A stretch of DNA of 64,000 bases from assembly GCF_002884495.1 (NCBI RefSeq), contig NZ_KZ614145.1, forward strand, positions 2,370,423 to 2,434,422, written 5' to 3'. Below, piece after piece: positions 54,729 through 64,000 of the stretch. A model generated the notes under the pieces. That model ran no database searches and was not told the DNA's origin. It saw nothing but the letters and a program-made list of their open reading frames with translations. The position numbers were made by a program, and so were the translations under genes. Each line of letters begins with the position of its first letter. The first letter of the stretch is position 1. The stretch is from Rummeliibacillus pycnus (lineage in GTDB: Bacteria; Bacillota; Bacilli; Bacillales_A; Planococcaceae).

Positions 54729-55493
54729 ATGTTTCCACTAAAACGGCAACAACTGATTATGGATATTATGTTAGAAGAGAAACTGATGAAGCTTCCAGTA
54801 CTTGCAGAACGTTTAAATATTTCAATTGAAACGCTTCGTCGCGACATTCAAACGCTTGTGCAAGAAGATAAAGTTGAAAAGGTATATGGAGGGATTAAGC
54901 TAAAGGAACTAGAATTAGGTGAATCACTCATTGAACAACGACTAACAACAAACCTAGTCGCAAAAAGAGTGATTGCAAAGAAATGTTGCACCTTTATTCA
55001 AGAAGGTGAATGTATTTTCTTAGATAGTGGCTCGACAACATTACAATTCGTCCAATACATTAAATCGTTTCAGCATTTAACGGTAGTGACAAACTCTTTG
55101 CCAATTGTTATGGAATTATTAGCAAGTCACATTGATGTCATTATGATTGGCGGAAAAATTCGCCACTCGGAACAATCCGTTACCACATATGATTTCTTAT
55201 TTAACTTTGACCGCTTAAATATTAGCAAAGCATTTATATGCGCAAGTGGGGTTTCTTTAGAAAATGGTATATCCGATTTTAGTTTTGAAGAAGCAGTGAC
55301 AAGAAGAAAAATCATAGAAATTTCAAAAGAAACATATCTAGCTTGTGATCATACAAAATTCAATAAGGATGTAATGGTACAAATTTGTTCATTAAACGAC
55401 GTAACGGCTATTGTAACAGATGACAAATTATCAGAAGCCACTAAAAAACGTTTTACTGAAAATGGTGTGTCTTTAATTCTAGCAACAACTTAA
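54729..55493 (+). CDS. DeoR-family regulator of the phosphonate operon
   Basis: 254 residues. DeoR helix-turn-helix at residues 3-55 (FPLKRQQLIMDIMLEEKLMK, LPVLAERLNISIETLRRDI), then the sugar-phosphate-isomerase-like sensor domain with IFLDSGSTTLQFVQYI and ICASGVSLENGISDF. Divergent from phnT, so it is inferred to control 2-aminoethylphosphonate use, with a phosphorylated intermediate as a plausible ligand. A second, broken copy of its C-terminal part is at 43085-43413. Confidence 0.85.
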   Translation: MFPLKRQQLIMDIMLEEKLMKLPVLAERLNISIETLRRDIQTLVQEDKVEKVYGGIKLKELELGESLIEQRLTTNLVAKRVIAKKCCTFIQEGECIFLDSGSTTLQFVQYIKSFQHLTVVTNSLPIVMELLASHIDVIMIGGKIRHSEQSVTTYDFLFNFDRLNISKAFICASGVSLENGISDFSFEEAVTRRKIIEISKETYLACDHTKFNKDVMVQICSLNDVTAIVTDDKLSEATKKRFTENGVSLILATT

Positions 55494-55618
55494 GATAAGC
55501 AGATTCCATTGCTTTTTCTTGGAATCATGATAGTTTTGAGAGAATTCATGTGGGGTATTGTTATTTTTGAAGTCTTAAATTGTAGGCGAGGATTCAATTT
55601 CTTCTGGTTACCACAAAA

Positions 55619-55651
55619 TAAAAGCCCTACCGTTTGTCGGTAGGGCTTTTA
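55619..55651. terminator. Bidirectional terminator
   Basis: AAAAGCCCTACCG/CGGTAGGGCTTTT serves both the DeoR gene and the minus-strand polymerase gene. Confidence 0.95.
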
Positions 55652-55655
55652 TCTA

Positions 55656-56831
55656 TTATTTTCCGAATACTTGTTTGACGACGCGTTCTGCTGCTTTGCC
55701 ATCTTCCCAAACGCAGAATTTTTCGTTAAAGCGGTCGAATTGTTCTTGTGAGTAGTGTCCTTCTTTAAGGGCACGTCCGATTTCTTCAAATAAGTCTTGT
55801 TCGTTTTGAACGATTTTCCCTGGTGCATCTGCTTCGATGTCGATATAGAAACCGCGTAGGCGATCTCGATAATCCTCTAGGTCATACATATAGAAGATAA
55901 TTGGGCGATTTAAGATCGCATAGTCGAAGAATACGGATGAGTAGTCTGTGATTAATAGGTCACTGATTAAGTATAGGTCTGCGATATCATAGTAATTTGA
56001 AACGTCTTTGATAAAATCACCATATTGACTGAAGTCAAAGTTTTCGGATACTAGATAGTGCATACGTGCAAGTAATACAAAATCGTCACCATATTGTTCT
56101 TTTAGTTTTTGAATATCAAATTGGAATTTGAATTTGTACTTTCCTCTTTTGAAGAATTGGTCATCACGCCATGTTGGTGCATAAAGGACAATTTTCTTAT
56201 CATCTGGTATATTCAGCGATTTTCGGATTTTTGCAATTTTCGCTGGATTTTGGTTTTGGAGTGCATCATTACGTGGGTAACCTGAATCAATCATTGGTCC
56301 ACTGAAATGGAATGCACGCGCAAGAATTTCATGAGTATATGGGTTTGGTGCTACAAGATAGCTCCAGTTTTTAGATTCCGCTTTGATGTTCTTGCGGTAT
56401 TTCTTGGTTTTTGTACCAGGCATATGAACTTCTTCGATGTCTGTTCCTAGTTTTTTGAGTGGTGTACCATGCCAAGTTTGAAGATAGACTGTATCTTTTG
56501 GTCGTGTCATCCATTTTGGATAGCGTACGTTGTTAACCCAATATTGTGCACGTGGGAAAGTAAATAACCATTTTAGAGTGAATCGTTTCATATAAGGAAC
56601 GCCCATTTCTTCGAACAATGGGATACTTTCTTTATCAACACTCCAAATTAGTTTATATTCTGGATTATGTTCTTTCATATATTCATAAATGGCTCTTGGA
56701 TTATCGCTATAACGTTTACCATGGAAGCTTTCAAAAATGACCAAGTTTTTAATACGAGGTGCTTTGCGTCCTATAAAGCGGAAAGCCTTCTCAAAATATT
56801 TCTTAAATGTTTTGTTGTTTTTCAACATCAT
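55656..56831 (-). CDS. CDP-glycerol glycerophosphotransferase family protein (TagB/TagF-like), single domain
   Basis: 391 residues. N-terminal Rossmann half with VIFESFHGKRYSDNPRAIYE. The catalytic motifs of the family are TWHGTPLKKLG (residue about 134), SGYPRNDAL (about 215), YAPTWRD and LLITDYSSVFFDYA (about 310). These enzymes transfer glycerol or ribitol phosphate from the CDP donor to a growing teichoic acid at the inner membrane face. It cannot be decided from sequence whether this one primes (TagB) or polymerises (TagF). No strong ribosome binding site precedes the two adjacent ATG codons. Confidence 0.85.
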   Translation of the reverse strand: MMLKNNKTFKKYFEKAFRFIGRKAPRIKNLVIFESFHGKRYSDNPRAIYEYMKEHNPEYKLIWSVDKESIPLFEEMGVPYMKRFTLKWLFTFPRAQYWVNNVRYPKWMTRPKDTVYLQTWHGTPLKKLGTDIEEVHMPGTKTKKYRKNIKAESKNWSYLVAPNPYTHEILARAFHFSGPMIDSGYPRNDALQNQNPAKIAKIRKSLNIPDDKKIVLYAPTWRDDQFFKRGKYKFKFQFDIQKLKEQYGDDFVLLARMHYLVSENFDFSQYGDFIKDVSNYYDIADLYLISDLLITDYSSVFFDYAILNRPIIFYMYDLEDYRDRLRGFYIDIEADAPGKIVQNEQDLFEEIGRALKEGHYSQEQFDRFNEKFCVWEDGKAAERVVKQVFGK

Positions 56832-57123
56832 CTTTTCACTCTTTCATGTGGTATTAAAAAGTTTATGTAAAAAATTAACCTGCCAATTATCATAACATAG
56901 ATAGGCACGTCCATCAATCAGGCTCTATAATCGCAACTTTTAAACTAGGTATATTTGTGTCATTTTGAAGGACAATAAGTTACTGAATTCGTATCGATAA
57001 ATTTAACTAATTTAGAAATTTTCGTCGTTTTTTCATTAAAAAATAATTAAATTGCTCTTATTAGACTCAAAAAAGTGCTACTATACGAAAGGTACTATTT
57101 TAATGTAAACGAGGTGATTTTCG

Positions 57124-60100
57124 ATGATCATAAATGAACTATATGGAAATTTTAAAGAAGTTTTAGATGACCGAAACCATAAAGAAGCCCATCGAAGAAA
57201 TCAATTATACACAAAATACTATGATACATTACCTATTATCGATCATGCCATCTTATATGAAGTTAGGGACGGTCAAAGTGTAACTGATTCCCCTTTCGCA
57301 GTATTCAAATATATTTTAGAACATGACACAGATAAAAAATATCAACATATATGGTCCATTCAATCTTCCGAAGAGTTGGAAAAGGTGATTGCCCCTTATC
57401 GTGAGATGCCAAACGTAACATTTGTTGAACGTAATAGCGAAGATTATTTAAAATGGCTTGTACAAGCACAGTATTTATTGAATAACTCTACTTTCCAATC
57501 ATTCTTCGTTCCTCGACCTGAACAAATCTACATTAATACATGGCATGGAACACCTTTAAAATATATGGGCTATGATATTCCGGGGAATCCTTCTGGAAGT
57601 CAAAATGTCGTTCGTAACTTTTTGAATGCTGATTATATTATTAGTCCAAATGAACATTCTACCCAGCTTTTTGCCAATGCATTCCGTTTAGATGGGATTT
57701 ATGAAGGTTCTATTTTAGAGATGGGTTATCCACGCAATGATTTAACATTCAATTCAAAGCGTGAAGAGATCGTAGCACAATTAAACCAACAAGGTCTGGC
57801 TGTTTCGTCAAACAAGAAGATTGTATTGTACTCTCCTACTTGGAAAGGAACAGATACTAATAACGCTGATGATAATATGAAACAAATTATTGCCGAAATG
57901 GATTATTTAGCGGAACAAATTGGACCTCACTATCATGTGCTGATGAAGGTTCATCCATTCTTATATGATGTAGCCACAAATTACCCAGAGGCTCAAAGTA
58001 GACTCGTATCAGATAAAATGGATATGAATGAATTACTAAGTGTTGTAGATGTTTTAATCACTGACTATTCAAGTGTATTCTTCGACTATTTAGTGACGGA
58101 CAAGCCTATTTTGTTCTATGCATGGGACAAAGACTTATATGCTCAAAATCGTGGTATGTACTTAGATGAAAAAGAACTACCAGGCCCCATTTATGAACAT
58201 ATTCATGATGTAGCGAATGCGATTCTTCATATTGATGATGTTCAAAAAGAATATAAAGATGTTTATCAAACTGCTAAAAAACGTTTTGTCGCTTATGACG
58301 ATGGCAATGTTACGGATCGTTTATATCGTTTAGTATTTAACAAGGAATCTGTAGATGGATTAAAAATTGTACGTTTTGAAAATAAAAAAGAAAAGATTTT
58401 CATCTATCCTGGTGGACTAATCAATAATGGGATCACTAATAGTTTTATCAACCTAACCAATAATATTGATTATGACCGTTACGATGTGACTGCATTTGTA
58501 GCTGCTTCAAGCAAAGAAGAAGTCTTGTATAACCAAAGTCGCATTCATCCAAAAGTACGTTTTCTTTTCAAACCAGGTGTACCCGTTTATACATTCCGGG
58601 AAGCTGTTCTTGATCGACTTATTCGTACACATGGTCTAACACCCAAGTTGAAGCCACACTATCCGACAAAGGCGTATGAACGCGAAATTCGAAGACTCAC
58701 TGGTGGCGTCCATTTTGACTATGCCATTGACTTTAGTGGCTACAGTTATTATTGGTCAAAGCTGATATTAGCATCTAATAGTAAACGTAAAATTTGTTTT
58801 TTACACAGTGATATGAAAGCCGATCGAAATCGTACAGTTAATGGTGTTAAACCACACTATCAAAATTTACTGACCATGTTCTCCGTCTATTATCAATTTG
58901 ATAAATTACTGGCTGTTTCTGAAGCCACTATGGAATTAAATCAATCTAAACTAACAAAATTTACAACAGATGAACAATTTGGTTTTTGTGTAAATACGAT
59001 TGACCCAAATCGGATTTTAAACCCACCTAAAAAAGTATTTGATGAACATAAAGATGTTTCTCATATCGTTTTAACAAATGAAATCGGTCAATGGCAGGCA
59101 TCACTTAAAACTGCTTCTATTTATCAAACACTTGACGAGATTGTTCAAGGAAACCCAACTATCGATCATGTTGTGCGAGTAGATGATGATATCCATGTTT
59201 TGGCTAAATATCACTGGCATAATGAAGATTATTGTAAAATCATGATCAATGATATTTATGTTGGATGGTGTAAGGCATCTCTATTATTGATTAATCCATA
59301 TGACAATGAACAAGATGTAAATATTACGTATCAGGTTATGAATACTTTTGGAAAGCTTACAAACGTATCACCTAAATATTATGTATGGAATTTACCTTTT
59401 GGTGCGCCAGGGGCTCACAAGAAATCTGACGTCACATTTTTCAAAGATATGATTGTACACATTTCAAAAATGGCTGTAACACCACAAGCCTCCTACTACT
59501 TCATATCAATCGATCATCATGAGCTTGGCTGGATCAACAGTAATGCAGTTACCTTATTAGATAAAATAGGGTCAATGGCCAATCGTAATTTTCTTTCACG
59601 TGCCATTGCAAATACCTATGTGCAATTCCACTATAATAAGCATAAGGAATTGATTGATAAAGCGCATCGACTTGCGAAAATAGAGGAAAAAGTAAAACAA
59701 TATGGCTATATTTTAGAAGATATTGATGGCTATAAACTTTTTACAGAGCCTCCAACTAGACCAGATAGTCAAATTGTCAAACATAAAAAAGATTTACGGG
59801 GTAAGCTTATTTATGTTCATAAAAAACAAGTATTTAAAGAGCACGTCTATTACTTTATAAAAAAAGGGAGCTATGTCGAAGGTTGGATTGATAGCCGTAG
59901 TGTTCGATTAGTTCCTGACGATTATTCTGTGTTCATCGATGAAAAGGATATTACGTACCCTGCGATTGTTGAAACAGCTTCAGTTGAAGTATATAAAGAG
60001 CTTCCTACTACAGCAAAAGTTGCTGACTTCTTATTACCGGATGAACTGCATTTAAAAGCAGTAACGGTGAAAAAAGAAATGCGTACAGGGCACGGTCATT

Positions 60101-60723
60101 CTGTATTACTTTATGATGGTGACCAAAAAATTGGCTGGGTAGAGAAAAAAGTTGTAACACCTTATAATTGCTGGATTGATATTCACAACAATATTATTCA
60201 GTTAAATGATGATGATTCCTTTAAATTTGTTACAATGGGTCGTCTATCACCAGAAAAAGCACAAGATAAGCTAATTAAAGCATTTGCTCAAATTCATGAA
60301 GAATACCCAAATACCAAGTTATATCTATTGGGCGATGGCCAGTTAAGAAAATCATTAGATTCCTTAGTAAAAAAATTAAATCTAAAGGATTCCGTATTCT
60401 TAACAGGGCAATTAGATAACCCCTTCTCATTTATGAAGCAATGCGATGTTTTTGTTCTGTCATCAAAATATGAAGGACAGCCAATGGTATTACTCGAAGC
60501 ATTAACATTGAAAATGAAAATTGTCGCAACAAATATTGTTGCAAATCGTGCCGCTTTAGCAAATGGAGACTACGGCTTATTAACCGAAGATACTTCTGTA
60601 GAAAGTATTTATAAAGCGATGAAGAAAATCTATTTAGAACCAAATATGTCATTTAAAGAATTTGACTACCGTACTTATAACCAACAAGCAATTGAAAACT
60701 TCTATCGTGAAATTCGAGATTAG
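57124..60723 (+). CDS. Fused teichoic polymerase / glycosyltransferase with GW-like modules inserted in the GT4 domain
   Basis: 1199 residues. Residues 1-410 are a CDP-glycerol glycerophosphotransferase domain (INTWHGTPLKYMGYDIPG, MGYPRNDLTF, VLITDYSSVFFDYL). Residues about 420-640 look like the N-terminal half of a GT4 enzyme (KIFIYPGGLINNGITNSF, KICFLHSDMKADRNRTVNG, KLLAVSEATM). Residues about 645-1025 hold four GW/SH3-like modules (DIYVGWCKASLLL, ELGWINSNAVTLL, VEGWIDSRSVRLV, IGWVEKKVV). The GT4 C-terminal half then resumes (FKFVTMGRLSPEKAQDKLIK, SKYEGQPMVLLEALTLKM). There is no signal peptide, so these modules are cytoplasmic. GAGGTGA precedes the ATG. Confidence 0.85.
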   Translation: MIINELYGNFKEVLDDRNHKEAHRRNQLYTKYYDTLPIIDHAILYEVRDGQSVTDSPFAVFKYILEHDTDKKYQHIWSIQSSEELEKVIAPYREMPNVTFVERNSEDYLKWLVQAQYLLNNSTFQSFFVPRPEQIYINTWHGTPLKYMGYDIPGNPSGSQNVVRNFLNADYIISPNEHSTQLFANAFRLDGIYEGSILEMGYPRNDLTFNSKREEIVAQLNQQGLAVSSNKKIVLYSPTWKGTDTNNADDNMKQIIAEMDYLAEQIGPHYHVLMKVHPFLYDVATNYPEAQSRLVSDKMDMNELLSVVDVLITDYSSVFFDYLVTDKPILFYAWDKDLYAQNRGMYLDEKELPGPIYEHIHDVANAILHIDDVQKEYKDVYQTAKKRFVAYDDGNVTDRLYRLVFNKESVDGLKIVRFENKKEKIFIYPGGLINNGITNSFINLTNNIDYDRYDVTAFVAASSKEEVLYNQSRIHPKVRFLFKPGVPVYTFREAVLDRLIRTHGLTPKLKPHYPTKAYEREIRRLTGGVHFDYAIDFSGYSYYWSKLILASNSKRKICFLHSDMKADRNRTVNGVKPHYQNLLTMFSVYYQFDKLLAVSEATMELNQSKLTKFTTDEQFGFCVNTIDPNRILNPPKKVFDEHKDVSHIVLTNEIGQWQASLKTASIYQTLDEIVQGNPTIDHVVRVDDDIHVLAKYHWHNEDYCKIMINDIYVGWCKASLLLINPYDNEQDVNITYQVMNTFGKLTNVSPKYYVWNLPFGAPGAHKKSDVTFFKDMIVHISKMAVTPQASYYFISIDHHELGWINSNAVTLLDKIGSMANRNFLSRAIANTYVQFHYNKHKELIDKAHRLAKIEEKVKQYGYILEDIDGYKLFTEPPTRPDSQIVKHKKDLRGKLIYVHKKQVFKEHVYYFIKKGSYVEGWIDSRSVRLVPDDYSVFIDEKDITYPAIVETASVEVYKELPTTAKVADFLLPDELHLKAVTVKKEMRTGHGHSVLLYDGDQKIGWVEKKVVTPYNCWIDIHNNIIQLNDDDSFKFVTMGRLSPEKAQDKLIKAFAQIHEEYPNTKLYLLGDGQLRKSLDSLVKKLNLKDSVFLTGQLDNPFSFMKQCDVFVLSSKYEGQPMVLLEALTLKMKIVATNIVANRAALANGDYGLLTEDTSVESIYKAMKKIYLEPNMSFKEFDYRTYNQQAIENFYREIRD

Positions 60724-60752
60724 TCGAATATTTAAAGAAAATTTGTGAATAG

Positions 60753-60806
60753 AAAAATGCCTGCCCGTGGATATCGGTAGAAACCGATTTTCTGGGCAGG
60801 CATTTT
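60753..60806 (+). terminator. Terminator of the fused polymerase gene
   Basis: AAAATGCCTGCCC/GGGCAGGCATTTT outer stem with an inner ATCGGTAGAAACCGAT hairpin. Confidence 0.9.
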
Positions 60807-60831
60807 ATTTACTTAGACTACTCCCATCATC

Positions 60832-60993
60832 CGCGGCCTATTTTTTCTTTACAATTGAATTCTTGCCGCGATCCATAAGGAGCTTTCTTGGGGGCACTCG
60901 TTACTCACGAGTTTAGTGATTTTACTCGCGTTCTGCGGGGAAATACTCGCGTTCTCCCGTAATTTACTCGCGGATTTTCAAATTGTATCCGCG
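60832..60993. repeat. Phased array A6 with hairpin module
   Basis: CGCGGC (60832-60837), 27 nt, GCCGCG (60865-60870), then ACTCACG, ACTCGCG, ACTCGCG, ACTCGCG and ATCCGCG beginning at 60903, 60924, 60945, 60966 and 60987, every step exactly 21 bp. Between converging genes. Confidence 0.9.
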
Positions 60994-61048
60994 TTTTAGC
61001 TACTTTATGTCCTAGATATCAGCTCAAACCTTAGATGCTCTTATTATC

Positions 61049-61210
61049 CGCGGCCGAATTTTTCTTTACAACCAAAATCTTGCCGCGCTCAATAAAGAGC
61101 ATTCTTGGGTTCAGAGGTTACTCGCGAGTTCAGTGATTTTACTCGCGTTCTGTGGGGAAATACTCGCGTTCTCTCGCAATTTACTCGCGGATTTTCAAAT
61201 TGTATCCGCG
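61049..61210. repeat. Phased array A7 with hairpin module
   Basis: Tandem copy of A6 at a distance of 217 bp. CGCGGC (61049-61054), 27 nt, GCCGCG (61082-61087), then words at 61120, 61141, 61162, 61183 and 61204, again exactly 21 bp apart. Confidence 0.9.
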
Positions 61211-61261
61211 TTTCGTCTAATTTATGTCCCTATTATCCATAGAGTGACTCTTCTTAACAAT

Positions 61262-61303
61262 AAAGAGGACCACGAAAAACAATTTGTTTTCGTGGTCCTC
61301 TTT
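61262..61303. terminator. Terminator of galE
   Basis: AAGAGGACCACGAAAA/TTTTCGTGGTCCTCTT, long perfect stem. Confidence 0.95.
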
Positions 61304-61305
61304 GT

Positions 61306-62325
61306 TTAGTTAAATCCGTTGGGATTATTAGATTGCCAGCGCCAAGCATCTTCGCACATTCTTTCAATATCATATTGTGCTTTCCAATGAAGATTTTGCT
61401 CTGCTTTTGTTGTATCAGCATAACAAATTGCACTATCTCCTGCTCTGCGCTCTGTTATTTGATAAGGAACTTTCTTACCTGACACTTTTTCAAATGCATG
61501 AACAAGTTCAAGTACACTATAACCATTACCTGTTCCCAAATTAAAAGCTTCTACACCCGTATGATCAGATAAATATTCTAATGCACTTAAATGTCCTTTT
61601 GCCAGGTCTACAACGTGGATATAATCTCGGACACCTGTTCCATCTGGTGTATCGTAATCATCCCCAAAGACAGATAACACTTCACGTTTTCCGACTGCAA
61701 CCTGTGTAATATACGGCATTAAATTATTTGGAATACCAGATGGATTTTCTCCGATTTTGCCACTTTCATGAGCTCCAATTGGATTAAAGTAACGCAGTAG
61801 TGCGACTCGCCATTCTGGATCAGCCAACCCTACATCTTGAAGTATTTGTTCGACCATCAGCTTTGTTTGACCGTATGGATTGATGGCACTTAATGGGAAG
61901 GTCTCATCAATTGGAACTACTTTTGGAATACCATAAACAGTTGCTGATGAGCTAAAGACGATTTTCTTTACATTATGACGTTGCATAGCCTTTATGAGAA
62001 CAATAGATCCTTGCACGTTATTTTCGTAATATAGTAGTGGATTTTCAACTGATTCACCAACTGCCTTTAATCCAGCAAAGTGTATAACACCATCAATTTG
62101 ATAATCCGTAAAAAGTTGATTTAGTATCTGCTGATCCCGAATATCACCTTTTACAAATGGAAAATCTTTTCCTGTTATCTCTTTTACTCGTTGAAGTGCA
62201 GTCTCACTACTATTATGCAAATTATCGAGTGCCACTATTTTATACCCGGCTTCTAACAACTCTACACATGTATGTGATCCAATAAACCCTGCTGCTCCTG
62301 TTACTAAAATGCTTTTAGCCTTCAA
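61306..62325 (-). CDS. galE: UDP-glucose 4-epimerase
   Basis: 339 residues from a TTG at 62325 with GAGGG 8 nt upstream; the ATG at 62364 would add a 13-residue basic extension that the family lacks. SDR nucleotide site VTGAAGFIGSH, catalytic SSSATVYG and YGQTK (Y-x3-K), and the C-terminal RRAGDSAICYADT. It interconverts UDP-Glc and UDP-Gal (or the GlcNAc pair) and probably supplies sugars for wall polymer decoration by the neighbouring transferases. Confidence 0.92.
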   Translation of the reverse strand: MKAKSILVTGAAGFIGSHTCVELLEAGYKIVALDNLHNSSETALQRVKEITGKDFPFVKGDIRDQQILNQLFTDYQIDGVIHFAGLKAVGESVENPLLYYENNVQGSIVLIKAMQRHNVKKIVFSSSATVYGIPKVVPIDETFPLSAINPYGQTKLMVEQILQDVGLADPEWRVALLRYFNPIGAHESGKIGENPSGIPNNLMPYITQVAVGKREVLSVFGDDYDTPDGTGVRDYIHVVDLAKGHLSALEYLSDHTGVEAFNLGTGNGYSVLELVHAFEKVSGKKVPYQITERRAGDSAICYADTTKAEQNLHWKAQYDIERMCEDAWRWQSNNPNGFN

Positions 62326-62392
62326 AATGTTTTCCCTCGCTTTTTTAATGAGCATCAGCATCACTTCAATCTACATAAATCAATTTAGGATC

Positions 62393-64000
62393 TTATATGA
62401 GAGATTCGTCTTTTAGGTGACTTTGGTGCTCTTTTGGTTTTGATGATTTTTTGAATACTTCATGCACTATTTTTTCTGTTGCATTTCCTGTTTCCCAACA
62501 ACAAATTTGATCGTAAAAATTATTGTATTTGTCTTTATATTGAGCATTGATTTGATCAATATTCTGTATCGCATCAATCATTTCATCTGTTGTCTTTACG
62601 ATTGGTCCCGGCATTTGATTTTCATAATCTAAATAAAAGCCACGTAGCTTATCACGATAATTTTCTAGGTCATATGCGTAGAAAAGAATCGGTCTTCGTA
62701 AATTTGAATAGTCAAAGAATACAGAAGAGTAATCCGTTATAAGCATATCTGAGATTAAGTAAAGATCTGCTATATCATCATATTTTGATAAATTATAGAT
62801 AAAACCTTCATATCCATCAATATTCAAGTTGTCAGCAATAAAATAATGCATCCGTAAAATAATGATATAGTCATTCCCTAGTTTTTCGCGGAGCTTTTGT
62901 AGATCAAATTTTAAATCGAATTTATATTTACCCGCTTCGTAAAATTCATCATCTCTCCAAGTTGGTGCATATAAAATGACCTTTTTATCTAATGGTATAT
63001 CGAGTGATTTCTTTACTTTGGTAATATACTCTTCATTATTATTTTTGTATAATGTATCATTACGCGGATATCCATATTCTAGCATTTTCTTCTCAAATTT
63101 AAACGCCGATCTGAATATTTTTGATGAATAAGGATTTGCTGCAATAAGATAGTCCCAAAGTCTTGACTGTTGGTAGAAGTTCTTTTTATATTTTGGATTT
63201 GCTGAATAAACTTCATCCATATCAAAAACAAGTCTTTTTAATGGTGTTCCATGCCATGTTTCCAAGAAAATATTTCCTTCTCTTTTTTTCAGATGGAGGG
63301 GTTGTCGCATATTGCTGACCCAATATTTTGCAGTGGCTAAATGATAATAATACGCAAGACTTAACCTTTTAACCTGTTTTGCATTGCCTGGTAACTTTCT
63401 ACCTGTTTCGTTGAAAATCCAAACAAATTCATATTCTGGGTAATGCTCGACCATATATTCATAGATTGCCTTTGGGCTATCCGCATATTGTTTTCCTAGA
63501 AAACTGGCAAAAACGATTTTGTTTTCTTTTAACGGTAACTTCATAAAAACATCACGATAAATTTGACGATAAAATTTGTTAAGACTTTTTAGGGATTTCT
63601 TTGTATCTCTACCAAAATGATGGAGTTTTAACACACGAAGATACTTCTTCAATTGTTTATTTTGTAATGCACGAAGTTCTCCACGTATTACGACGTTTTG
63701 TTTCTTCACACGTTCCTTTGAAACTAACTTCATACTGCTAGAAAGTAAATGAAAAGCAGGTTCAATTTTATCCTCTTCTTTCATCAGTAAGATGAATTTT
63801 GAACGATATAGTTGAATAAGCTGCTTATCTAAATATTTGTTCACTTCTTCGTCATTTGCGTAGTGGTTTTTTAGACGAATATAAACATCTACAAAGTCTT
63901 GTAGCAATTCATCACGATTACGTTGATTGAGAGATGGATTGGTAATCGGATCGTTGCGATCGCGTCGGAAATAACAAGCGGATTTCACTCTTACCATTTT
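62393..64000 (-). CDS. CDP-glycerol glycerophosphotransferase with upstream GT2 tail (partial, runs off the window)
   Basis: The frame is open to the window edge, so the apparent ATG at 63997 is internal. The first 95 residues visible (KSACYFRRDRNDPITNPSLN ... LLQDFVDVYIRLKNHYA) resemble the end of a GT2 glycosyltransferase as found in bifunctional TagF-like proteins. After a basic helical linker the transferase domain covers about residues 150-515 with IFLETWHGTPLKRLVFDMDE, YGYPRND, YAPTWRDDE and MLITDYSSVFFDYS. It is the third such enzyme in 8 kb. Substrate and polymer are not determined by sequence alone. Confidence 0.85.
   Translation of the reverse strand, partial: KMVRVKSACYFRRDRNDPITNPSLNQRNRDELLQDFVDVYIRLKNHYANDEEVNKYLDKQLIQLYRSKFILLMKEEDKIEPAFHLLSSSMKLVSKERVKKQNVVIRGELRALQNKQLKKYLRVLKLHHFGRDTKKSLKSLNKFYRQIYRDVFMKLPLKENKIVFASFLGKQYADSPKAIYEYMVEHYPEYEFVWIFNETGRKLPGNAKQVKRLSLAYYYHLATAKYWVSNMRQPLHLKKREGNIFLETWHGTPLKRLVFDMDEVYSANPKYKKNFYQQSRLWDYLIAANPYSSKIFRSAFKFEKKMLEYGYPRNDTLYKNNNEEYITKVKKSLDIPLDKKVILYAPTWRDDEFYEAGKYKFDLKFDLQKLREKLGNDYIIILRMHYFIADNLNIDGYEGFIYNLSKYDDIADLYLISDMLITDYSSVFFDYSNLRRPILFYAYDLENYRDKLRGFYLDYENQMPGPIVKTTDEMIDAIQNIDQINAQYKDKYNNFYDQICCWETGNATEKIVHEVFKKSSKPKEHQSHLKDESLI

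Overview
The window comes from a low-GC, endospore-forming Gram-positive bacterium, most likely of the Planococcaceae (Lysinibacillus / Rummeliibacillus / Viridibacillus / Kurthia relatives). The signs are an sspH spore-protein gene, a Bacillus-type 16S-23S-5S operon followed by a long tRNA array in near-Bacillus order, tagGH and several CDP-glycerol glycerophosphotransferases, an LXG type VII effector operon, a 2-aminoethylphosphonate operon, and strong AGGAGG-type ribosome binding sites. The genus is inference; no search was run.

Layout. 1-2.3 kb: the start of an ArsB-like pump, small or broken genes, and sspH. 2.3-9.0 kb: a complete rRNA operon on the minus strand with two promoters, no tRNA in the 16S-23S spacer, and thirteen tRNA genes plus two tRNA remnants after 5S. 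9-16.7 kb: a secreted DUF3298-type protein, a NERD nuclease-like protein, a graveyard of broken toxin and immunity fragments (SUKH/SMI1-KNR4 and HNH-like tails), then an apparently intact LXG operon (YwqH-like, YwqI-like, LXG-REase toxin, Imm70-like immunity). 16.8-31 kb: an extracellular protein region with a 1504-residue exported protein carrying two nuclease domains, a PPC-like secreted protein, and three paralogous surface proteins with tyrosine/glycine-rich wall-binding-like repeats that share one promoter design. 31.7-35.3 kb: a helix-turn-helix-like protein, a UDP-sugar 4,6-dehydratase and a VanZ protein. 35.4-45.2 kb: two GW/GH73 autolysins, the BdbCD thiol oxidoreductases, a BlaI/M56 pair and an EAL phosphodiesterase. 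45.5-48.8 kb: tagG-tagH and a TagE-like glycosyltransferase. 49.3-55.5 kb: phosphonate uptake and degradation (ABC transporter, phnW, phnX) divergent from a DeoR regulator. 55.6-64 kb: teichoic-acid polymerases, galE, and a polymerase running off the end.

Most of the right half concerns the cell surface. It covers making, exporting and glycosylating polyol-phosphate polymers, nucleotide-sugar supply, autolysins whose GW modules are expected to bind such polymers, and S-layer-like proteins.

The strongest unexplained signal is a set of intergenic arrays of a short CGCG-containing word repeated at a 21-bp step (two helical turns). Seven arrays hold this step exactly or almost exactly and an eighth is a weaker 20/21-bp variant. 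Several are coupled to a second module, CGCGGC-N27/28-GCCGCG. The core word differs between arrays (ACTCGCG, CGCGGA, GCGAAT) while the 21-bp phase is kept. I know of no description of this element.
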